In this document: positions 57,287 through 64,000 of the stretch, piece after piece | How the letters are laid out: each line of letters begins with the position of its first letter | Numbering within the stretch: position 1 is the first letter of the stretch | From: Fallopia convolvulus | Taxonomy: Eukaryota; Streptophyta; Magnoliopsida; Caryophyllales; Polygonaceae | Direction of reading: 5' to 3' | DNA: 64,000 nt | Assembly (NCBI GenBank): GCA_964016875.1 | Contig: OZ024734.1 | Location: forward strand, 56,313,496 to 56,377,495 | Made by a program: the position numbers and the translations under genes | The notes under the pieces: generated by a model | Told to the model about the DNA's origin: nothing | Database searches by the model: none | The model's input: only the letters and a program-made list of their open reading frames with translations

Positions 57287-58463
57287 ATGTTCAACAGAAT
57301 CTAAATTCGATTCATAATAAGTGCATAAAAACTAAAAAACTAAGTGTATGACTTACTTGTTTGTAGCGTATGTGCAGTCGAGTACTAAGACATAGGGAAA
57401 TGCCTTAAGAAGTGATATCGAATCAGGACCGGCGAAGAAGACGTCACTAATCCGATTGCTTTTATCATCTAATATGTGCTCCACGAAGTAGTTGTTCTCC
57501 TTAGCTCGGAGGAAGAACTCTTGAACAACAGTTCGCCCCTCCAGACCAGCCTTCTTTAAACCATATATTGTTGTGTAGATTTGTTTCTTAATCGTGAAGT
57601 TCATTGGGAAATCTTTCAATGCCACTGCAATCTGGGTCGGGGTACAATTGCTTGATGACATCGACTCCACCAACTTCAGCTTTTGGTCGGTGAGTCTTCC
57701 AGCGAGTGTATGCCCATGCAAACAGGAATTTATCATGTGGTTGTGAATTCCATGCACAACCTCAATCCTCCACGATCCTCTTGGACCTTCAATACAAGTC
57801 ACTGCAAACTTGCAACCACATTTCTTGGACTTAATGGTCTCTTGGACCTCCTTTACTTCCCTTCTCTTCGGGGTGTAAACCCCTTCCCTCTCGCATACCA
57901 ACCAGGTCTTGCCAAGCTGACCAAATAATGTAGACTTCTTTGTCCGCCCAGTTCGAATGCACATGTTATTTTCAATACATGTTGTCTTAACCCACTCTAT
58001 GGCCTCTTCTCTACTACCAAATATCCTATATGTGGTAAATAACTCTGTATAGTCATCGGACTCTTGCACCTCCTCCTCCACGGGTTCCAAAAACTGTGGC
58101 ATGCCGCTCAAAGATGGAAGCCCACACCTCGCCAGTGGCTCCATCTGTGTATAATCAGTATTGTACTGATTGGTATGCATCTGAGCATACCTACTGTCGT
58201 ACTGATCTGGACACATCTGAGAGTATCCCCCCAATCACCTGTAGCTGGCATCTGACTTGGATGCATCGACGGATATCCACTACTATACCAATCTCTAACA
58301 AATGGAATCGATTCTGACTGCACCTGGGGACATCCATAAACAAAATTGTTCTATGCAGGATCACTCTGTCCATCTTCGATCCTCAATGCATCAAGCCCAA
58401 TGTATACTTCATTATCTTCCTACAAAGATTAAAACAAAGCTTAAATAAGATTCTGTAAAATAT

Positions 58464-58600
58464 AGCCGTAACGGCCAGAGTGTGCCAAAGTAGTACCGGC
58501 TGGAGCACCTCCAACCGTTACGGCTGGAAAGCACGTGGCCGCTACGGCCAGGCACACTCAGGCCGGTACGGCTGGACACTGTCTGGCCGTAACGGCCAGA
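58464..58600. repeat. MULE-B motif cluster 3: six units, 24-bp period (transposase intron 1)
   Basis: Cores at 58464, 58489, 58513, 58537, 58561 and 58585 (one step of 25, others 24), inside the intron between 58419 and 58892. The second unit is diverged. Confidence 0.92.
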
Positions 58601-59114
58601 CAGTTTCTTCCTTTCAAAAATCGAATCTTTTTGTTCAATAACACTTCGAAGTTCATAGACAAAAGTTACGATCTTTTGTCAATAAAGTAACATTTTTTAA
58701 CCTAGTTTTTTACTAATAATTATATACATTTGCATATTCAATACATGCAAGATTAAATACACCCTTTTTTTTCTACTTTAAAACTATATTTAGATAAACA
58801 TGTAGTTTTACACAATTTTTTTCTTCCAAATATAGTAGAGTGAAGTAGAGTGGTGGAAGAAAGCAACTTGGAACAAACAAATAATACATACCTCATTATG
58901 GTTGATGTTCAAGGCTTGATCTTCTAAATCCATGAAATAATCTCCTTTGTTGTTCATGGTTGAAGATTGAAAACCATGGAGAAGTGTTGTGGGTTTTGGA
59001 ATAGAGATGAATGGTAGTGGTTGAGGGCTACGGCTATGGGGCATTAAAAAGGCTACGGTGTAAGAGAGTTAAGGTACTTGAGTGCATTTAATTCGTCGGT
59101 TTCAATAAACATCC

Positions 59115-59250
59115 AGCCGTTACGGCCCGAGGGACTCCAGCCGTTACGGCCCGAGGGACCCCAGCCGTAACGGCCAGAGTGCTTCCAGCCGTTACGGCTG
59201 GGAGCCCTTTGGCCGTTCCAATTGGGGTCCCTCAGGCCGTAACGGCTGGA
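59115..59250. repeat. MULE-B motif cluster 4: six units, 24-bp period (divergent promoter)
   Basis: Cores at 59115, 59139, 59163, 59187, 59211 and 59235, between the transposase start (58957, minus) and the ubiquitin-like gene start (59462, plus). Confidence 0.95.
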
Positions 59251-59349
59251 GGGTGCGCTATTATGAACAAAGTTGCTTTTCTGTCCCATTTAATGTTCTG
59301 ATAACAGTATACCATTTAATGTTCTGATGACACTATTATGAGTTTTTCT

Positions 59350-59410
59350 TGTGACAAGACCCATGCATGTACATCACATTGAGGGTAGACCAATTTTCAA
59401 CCATAAAAGA
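59350..59410 (+). promoter_or_regulatory. Core promoter of the MULE-B ubiquitin-like gene
   Basis: GTGACAAGACCCATGCATG (59351-59369), with the RY core CATGCATG, and a TATA-like CCATAAAAG (59401-59409) precede the ATG. The same two elements in the same order precede the MULE-A gene. Confidence 0.55.
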
Positions 59411-59461
59411 AGACTTCCATCCATCCAACCTCAAACCCAAACCAGAATTTCATCTCCATCC

Positions 59462-59776
59462 ATGGCTCCTAGGAAAGCAGCATGTTCCTCGCGAACCTAC
59501 GCCATTACTCCACGCTTCATCAACATCTCCATCGTTCTCGTGCAAGGTGCTAAGGAGAGCAGATCGGAATGGACCATGGTACCCGAGGGCACCCTACGAA
59601 ACTTGGTCATATCTTGGAGCCAATCTGGCATGGGAGTACCACCAGGATATTGCCGCTTTTTCCTGAACGACAACGATATAACAGATCGTATGATAGCCAA
59701 AGAAACGGCCGCACAACTTCGCCTATTTGATGGTGCTGAGATTCGGGCAGTTGATAATATTACGCCTGAGGATTAA
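59462..59776 (+). CDS. SUMO/ubiquitin-fold-like small protein of MULE-B (104 aa)
   Basis: Intact, intronless frame of 104 residues from ATG 59462 (MAPRKAACSSRTY). Order: basic N-tail; strand INISIVLVQG; central region with WTMVPEGTLRNLVISWSQSG; PPGYCRFFLNDNDIT; AKETAAQLRLFDGAEIRAVDNI. The RFFLND...T..QL...DG.EI pattern mirrors the C-terminal half of SUMO (RFLFDG...TP.EL.MEDGDEI). It ends ITPED, with no Gly-Gly. Shares CSSRTY, PPGYCRFFLNDNDIT and QLRL with the MULE-A protein; the two are about 60% identical. It is the only MULE-B frame without stops or shifts. It may bind the OTU domain or host SUMO machinery; that is speculation. Confidence 0.78.
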   Translation: MAPRKAACSSRTYAITPRFINISIVLVQGAKESRSEWTMVPEGTLRNLVISWSQSGMGVPPGYCRFFLNDNDITDRMIAKETAAQLRLFDGAEIRAVDNITPED

Positions 59777-60111
59777 TGTTGTTTGTTGTTTTTTCATGTT
59801 TCGGCTTTAGAAACAAGTGTTGTTTGTCATTTCGTGATTCAGTAAGTCATATTTCAATGTTTTTTCATGTAGAAGCAAGTGTTGTTTGTAAGTTCATGGT
59901 TTGGAAGCAATGAAGTTGTTTGTTATTTTTAAACTTGAGTTTGGTCATCTAATAGCGCACAAAAAATGGTAAGTTGAACATGATACATTTGTTAGGGCTT
60001 TAACAATCCACCCAAAGATACAAAATGGAATCATATAGAGACATACAACAATATATAAAGTATATAATACATACATACATAAACTAACTTAAAATCCTAA
60101 ACCAAAACCCA
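59777..60111. other. 3' flank of the MULE-B ubiquitin-like gene
   Basis: No gene. Contains repeated GTGTTGTTTGT phrases (59817, 59879) and AT-rich sequence, probably the 3' UTR. Confidence 0.45.
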
Positions 60112-60195
60112 AGCCGTTCTGGCCAGATACAATCCAGCCGTAACGGCCAGACTGTGCCCAGCCGTTACGGTTGGAGCGTATCCGACCGTATATGG
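60112..60195. repeat. MULE-B motif cluster 5: four units, 24-bp period (right end)
   Basis: Cores at 60112, 60136, 60160 and 60184, the last one diverged, at the right border of the element. Confidence 0.9.
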
Positions 60196-60197
60196 TA

Positions 60198-60500
60198 ACC
60201 CTTGTCCTAGATCTTTGTTTTTATTTGATTTTTCTTAAGATCATATTCATTACTGAGTTCGTTGGCTCGGTATCGAACCTGTCTAGGTCGTTAGTTTTGG
60301 ATTTTTGTTTACAGTGGTTCGTTAACAAGGCTGACAATGTCGTTAACAAGGCTGCTAGTGTGTGTTTTGCTTGCTTTTGTTTGATTTTTAGTAGTCGATA
60401 GATAAAAAACTTTGCTTCCCGTGGAACGATTCTGACTCCCCTATACTCAGCGGGGTCTTGATTATAAATTTATTTGTTGTCAATAAACCCTCCTACAACA
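60198..60500 (+). repeat. Athila LTR 3' end fragment (element 3)
   Basis: Matches 15607-15918 of the Athila LTR, including two GTTAACAAGG motif copies (60318 and about 60342) and ACTCAGCGGGGTCTTGA. It ends in CCTACAACA at 60500, a proper LTR terminus, directly followed by copia RT sequence, as if Athila had inserted in the Sirevirus. Its left part is missing where MULE-B ends. Confidence 0.75.
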
Positions 60501-61552
60501 ATGATCGTTTGTCTTAGTTTTTGATTCAACATGGCTAAGTTCGAGGAGAAGTCAACAAGACTCTGTTCTTGTTGAAGGAAGGAGGTCATACTCTAGTTGT
60601 TCAAGTCTATGTTGATGACATCATCTTTGGTTCAACAGATGATAAGCTAGTTAAAAAGTTCGATGACCTCATGTCTAGTGAATTTGAAATGAGTATGGTT
60701 GGCGGGTTTAAGTTCTTTTTAGGACTTCAAGTTGTTCAAAGTGATGACGGGACACGAGTTCATCAACAAAAGTATCTCAAAGAATGTGTTAAGAAGTTTG
60801 GTCTCAAGAATGCTAAACATTTTGATACTCCCATGTCGCCGACTACCTCACTTGGAAAAGATGACAAGGATCCAGAGGTCAATGCCACTATGTACAAGGG
60901 TATGATTGGATCATTGCTCTATCTTACTGCAAGTAGACCCGATATTGTGTTTGGAGTCTGCCTATGTGCTAGATTTCAGGCTGATCCTAGAGAATCTCAC
61001 TTGAAAGCTGTTAAGAGGATCATTCGGTATCTTAAGGGGACTGACAATCTGTGTTTATGGTATCCAAGAGGATTTGATTTTGAACTTGTCGGATACACAG
61101 ATGCTGATTTCGCAGGGAACCGGGTTGATAGAAAAAGCACTTCAGGGATGGCTCAATTTCTTGGGCCTTGTCTTGTCTCATGGGGGTCTAGAAAGCAAAA
61201 TTATGTGGGTCTATCAACGGCAGAATCAGAGTACATTGCAGCCGCAGCATGTTGTTCACAACTCTTATGGATCAAGCAACAAGTCAGTGACTATGGCGTA
61301 AAATGTGGGTCAGTGCCTATACTTTGTGATAACACAAGTGCAATCAACATCTCAAAGAATCCGGTGCAACATTCAAAGACAAAGCATATAGAGATAAGGC
61401 ACCACTTTCTTTGAGATTGTGTTGAAAAAGGCATGGTCACTACGGAATTTTGTAGAACAAGTGATCAAAGAGCAGACATCTTCACAAAAGCCTTGAATCG
61501 TGAACCCTTTGAACAACTCCGTATGGAATTAGGTATGATCTCTCTTCAATGA
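60501..61552 (+). pseudogene. Sirevirus (Ty1/copia) pol remnant: RT C-terminus and RNase H
   Basis: The RT catalytic box QVYVDDIIFGS (about 60608-60640) is followed by the conserved copia blocks FFLGLQV, KYLKECVKKFG and YLTASRPDIVFGV, then RNase H with YTDADFAG, STAESEYIAA and DNTSAI. Wording is closest to the Sirevirus/Maximus lineage. Two stops lie just before 60568. The long frame ends with TGA at 61412-61414, where the family has an Arg codon, after which the same frame runs to 61550-61552. The upstream domains (gag, PR, INT) are cut off by the Athila insertion. Confidence 0.88.
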
Positions 61553-62295
61553 TCTATTTCCCTACATGAATTCCCTCGATGATTGGCTAGAATTGATTGC
61601 TTCACATATGTTTTGAAATCATGCTTTTATGGTGTAATTCTTAGACATACTTGATAGACATCATAGTTAGAAACCCTAGTGAATGATGATTGTCAATGAT
61701 TTTCACTACATTCAGTATATGTGCAACTATTTTTTGAGCTCTTTGTTTTGACCCAAAAGAATCAACTTGATGATCCTAACCCTCCTTACAAGCTCAAATG
61801 ATAGTTGATTCTAAAACCTGTCCCTAACTGAATGTTTGAGAGTCTCTATGAGCCCACTCTTGAAATTCATTGTTAAACGGAGACTTATCATCATGATCGA
61901 CAAATCCTCAAAAATAAAGTTTTTACTTCGATCTCTTTGACACTCCCTGTGCAAACCCATCACCAAGTAAGTTCTCAAATGTGAGAATCATGTGTGTACA
62001 AAAGTCACGGACATATGAAGATAGCAGTCGCCGACGTGGTCAGGGTCAGTGACTGTGATTTCTGGCGCGAGAAAAAGATCATGGCTTAATAGTATCTTTT
62101 GAAATTGGAAAGTGTATTTCAAAAAGGGAGGAAAGTAAAGATCTTATGATTTGACAATTTCTTTAATGATGGAAGTGGATTCCTTTATTATGCCTCAACC
62201 GTCAAACTTAAAGGTACGCTTTTCTCAATCCTTCTCTTTCTCTCGACTTCTACTCTCTCTCGAACCCAAAACCCTCGAACCTTCATTCTTCTCCA
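61553..62295 (+). other. Spacer between Sirevirus pol and the 3' ORF
   Basis: No gene. A GTCAGTGAC phrase near 62045 recurs in the LTR (63519). Confidence 0.5.
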
Positions 62296-63207
62296 ATGGC
62301 GTCTCCCTCCAACTCAGACCTCCCTACTTCTCCCAAGACCAAAATCGAAAGCCCTGCATCGGCAAAGAAGAAGATTATCGCCCTCTTTGGTGACGATTTT
62401 CTTCAAGCCCTTTTATCTGGGGAATCGTCTTCCTCAACCGTTCCTCCAACCGCCATGGAAACTCCATCTCAAAACCTCATTCCTCCACAAAATCAGAATC
62501 CAAACCCCTCTCCTCCAAAATCAACTCCCTCATCTCCCTTTGCCATTGAGAAACCCCAAAATCCCCTTCCTCAAATCGAAATCGAAACCCTAACCCTTTC
62601 ACCACAGTCTGGAAAAACGCGCCAAACGGCGCAACCAATAGCTTTTCCAAAAACTGGTGAATCTTCCTTACCCAAACCCTCTAACCCAGAGATTGTAGAA
62701 GAAGAGAAAGTGAAGACTCCGATTATGGGGTCAATGGATTTTGAGGAAACGGAGAAAGTAGTCATGTCTTTTGCAGAGGAAAAAGAAGAAGAGGCTGGTG
62801 AAGAGGAGAACCAACGGCTATCTCCTCACAATCAAGAAAAGGCTGTCAATGACTCCTCAAAAGTCATCGACCCTGATGCTGGTGTGGAGAATCTCGACAA
62901 GGTGGCTGACAAGGATCTCTCCCAAAAGGAATCAATAGAAACTTCTGAAGAAGGTACACCCTCTGATCCCATCTTGGTTTCTAAGAAATCCAAATATGGT
63001 GATTCTGTTAAGAAAAATTTGGAAAAATACCTCTTTGGAGATGACTTTGAGTTGCTTAAGGATGATGAGATTGAAATGCCTCCTCCTTTTCACCCTAAAA
63101 CTAGATCTGCTAGTGCTAAAGCAGTGGCTCTTAAAGCCAATATGGTTGTAACGTATTTCTGGATTGTGTGTGTTTGCATCGCACTTTTATTTTTCCATGG
63201 TGGATGA
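62296..63207 (+). CDS. Sirevirus 3' ORF in env position, 303 aa
   Basis: Intact frame from ATG 62296. It is Ser/Pro-rich, then acidic (a Glu run at about residues 162-176), with the phrase FGDDF near both ends (residues about 30 and 247). A hydrophobic C-terminal segment (TYFWIVCVCIALLFF) could be a membrane anchor. Some Sireviruses carry an env-like ORF after pol; position and the C-terminal hydrophobic segment fit, but there is no recognisable domain or signal peptide. It could instead be an unrelated reading frame. Confidence 0.5.
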   Translation: MASPSNSDLPTSPKTKIESPASAKKKIIALFGDDFLQALLSGESSSSTVPPTAMETPSQNLIPPQNQNPNPSPPKSTPSSPFAIEKPQNPLPQIEIETLTLSPQSGKTRQTAQPIAFPKTGESSLPKPSNPEIVEEEKVKTPIMGSMDFEETEKVVMSFAEEKEEEAGEEENQRLSPHNQEKAVNDSSKVIDPDAGVENLDKVADKDLSQKESIETSEEGTPSDPILVSKKSKYGDSVKKNLEKYLFGDDFELLKDDEIEMPPPFHPKTRSASAKAVALKANMVVTYFWIVCVCIALLFFHGG

Positions 63208-63480
63208 CTTTCTATGACTGTTTTGATAATATGCTTTAAGTTTCTATATTTGCCTCTGATTTCTTTTCTTGTTTTAGCAATCTTTTGATGATGCTAAAAG
63301 GGGGAATTAACCGGTAGAATAGATTTATTAGGGTGATCAAAATATTGAAATCATGTGGTTACTAAACATAGGGGGAACTTTTTATGGTTTTTGTGCTTTG
63401 CTCTTTCTACTATGTTGTTTTTGTATGCTGGATAGTTTTTATCAGAATAGGTTGTTTGTCACCATCAAAAAGGGGGAATT
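63208..63480 (+). promoter_or_regulatory. Sirevirus 3' end with multiple polypurine tracts
   Basis: Three AGGGGGAA-type tracts occur at about 63296-63306 (AAAAGGGGGAATT), 63369-63377 and 63466-63479, the last just before the LTR. Repeated PPT-like sites upstream of the 3' LTR are a known Sirevirus trait and support the lineage call. Confidence 0.75.
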
Positions 63481-64000
63481 TGTTAGAAGATAAAAGTTTG
63501 AGTTTTGATGGTTCCAAAGTCAGTGACCCTGTGTTTGCAAGTCGAGTCGACGACTTGGCGAAGTCACTGACATAACTGATGATGACCAAAACAGTAAAAT
63601 AAGAAGTGGGCCAGGGGTACCAAAAATAAGTAGGCCCGGAGAGATTCCCAAGGGCAATTCAGGGACCCACATCCATACCCTTCATTTATTTAAAACAAAA
63701 CTCATACCCTCGCGAGGTCTCCCAAATCCACGGGACAAGGTCTCGACCTCGTCACCGACTCTACTAACGCACCCGCCCACCCAGACCAATCACAAGCGAC
63801 CTCATCCCCGAACCAATCACAAGCGACCTCATCCCCGAACCAATCACAAGCGGCCTCGTCCCCGGACCAATCAAACACCCCTATTCCGGGCGTCCCACAT
63901 CGGACCTTGGCCTAAACTCGGCTCCCCAATTCTCTATAAATAGAGGAGAACCTCGTAGGAGGAAGGGGTCGAAAAACCCCTTGAACTCAAGAACTCTCTT
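63481..64000 (+). repeat. Sirevirus 3' LTR (start; continues past the window)
   Basis: Begins TGTTAGAAG directly after the last PPT. Contains an inverted repeat (GTCAGTGAC 63519-63527 and GTCACTGAC 63563-63571), a 27-bp tandem repeat with ACCAATCACAAG at 63785, 63812, 63839 and 63866, and a TATA box TATAAATAG at 63935. The end of the LTR is not in the window. Confidence 0.8.
63785..63872 (+). promoter_or_regulatory. CCAAT-containing 27-bp tandem repeat in the Sirevirus LTR
   Basis: Three full and one partial unit, exactly 27 bp apart, each with one CCAAT box, ending about 65 bp upstream of the TATA box at 63935. A probable enhancer of LTR transcription. Confidence 0.7.

Larger units (their letters stand above)
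54747..58957 (-). pseudogene. MULE-B transposase fused to AT-hook and OTU protease domain, broken and interrupted by a solo LTR
   Basis: Exon 1 58957-58892 (MNNKGDYFMDLEDQ), exon 2 58419-57357, exon 3 from 57152. Exon 2 has a Tyr/Gln/Met-rich start, the FAR1-type domain (KSKKCGCKFAVTCIEG...GIHNHMIN) and the first catalytic Asp in LDCTYATNK. Exon 3 has the second Asp (VTDRELAL), the LCRRHIEKN segment, a SWIM finger (HGLPCFH, about 56265), AT-hook-like KKHRGRPKNSPNKR (about 55970), then OTU with APDGNCGYGVVAHSLG (Asp and Cys present, about 55050). The frame ends at 54747 before a clear OTU His. Defects: stop near 58350, frameshift near 58232, stops at 56720-56722 and 56162-56164, a solo LTR at 55221-55832, and a GA instead of GT at the donor near 56619. 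Confidence 0.83.
51700..60195. mobile_element. MULE-B: second, diverged Mutator-like element with the same three genes
   Basis: Holds PMD-B (plus), transposase-OTU-B (minus, convergent with PMD) and the ubiquitin-like gene (plus, divergent from the transposase), plus five clusters of a 24-bp palindromic repeat. Right limit is near 60195, where an Athila LTR fragment begins; left limit is uncertain (51.5-51.9 kb). No terminal inverted repeat or target duplication could be found by eye. Gene order differs from MULE-A, where the small gene lies between PMD and transposase. Confidence 0.65.

Noticed and set aside
62296..63207. Calling the Sirevirus 3' ORF an envelope glycoprotein
   Set aside because: Only the position and one C-terminal hydrophobic segment fit; no signal peptide or recognisable domain.
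1..64000. Integrated plant pararetrovirus
   Set aside because: All reverse-transcriptase remnants are linked to LTR-element features (LTR, PBS, PPT); no movement protein or coat-protein-type sequence was seen.

Overview
This is a nuclear window from a flowering plant, most likely a eudicot. Two spliced low-copy plant genes can be read exon by exon; the rest is layered transposable elements (Ty3/gypsy and Ty1/copia LTR elements, Mutator-like elements, Helitrons, hAT). No prokaryotic, organellar or viral-genome features were seen. Species cannot be named from sequence alone.

Layout. (1) 1-20460 is a deep nest of LTR retrotransposons. A Tekay/Del-like chromovirus copy (1205-7354, LTRs of about 1.86 kb, TSD ATAGT) sits in the LTR of a minus-strand element (169 to about 8800). 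That element sits in a pol-less Athila-type element (about 8830-15918). The Athila ends inside the 5' LTR of an element here called X1 (15919-18862), whose interior is only tandem hairpin-forming repeats. X1 lies in a second Athila LTR (18863-18972), followed by its PBS and gag start; a second X-type end with another hairpin array follows. (2) 20952-21882 is a Helitron just downstream of the host gene for NC2alpha/DRAP1 (22222-25743, minus, six exons). (3) 25960-29150 is AT-rich intergenic DNA with a 112-bp-arm hairpin. (4) 29154-32366 (minus, nine exons) encodes a plastid-type KDPG/KHG aldolase. Two Helitrons of one family lie head to tail upstream, at 32420-33750 and 33860-48448. The second was invaded by a Mutator-like element (MULE-A, about 33940-43105), two foldback elements and an hAT element. 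(5) 48449-51700 has no convincing gene. (6) About 51700-60195 is a second, diverged MULE (MULE-B). (7) 60198-60500 is an Athila LTR end abutting a Sirevirus (copia) pol remnant, its 3' ORF, multiple PPTs and the start of its 3' LTR (63481 to the window end).

Most notable system. MULE-A and MULE-B each carry three genes: a FAR1-type MULE transposase fused to an AT-hook region and an OTU-type cysteine protease domain, a plant mobile domain (PMD) protein, and a 103-104 residue protein that looks like a SUMO/ubiquitin-fold protein without a C-terminal Gly-Gly. The transposase and PMD genes are broken by stops and frameshifts in both copies, while the small ubiquitin-like ORF is intact in both. 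MULE-B also carries 26 copies of a palindromic core GGCCGTTACGGCC in five non-coding clusters, nearly all spaced 24 bp: PMD leader, two transposase introns, divergent promoter and element end. MULE-A has its own different palindromic motif. The arrangement suggests cis-sites for an element-encoded DNA-binding or anti-silencing protein; that function is inference.
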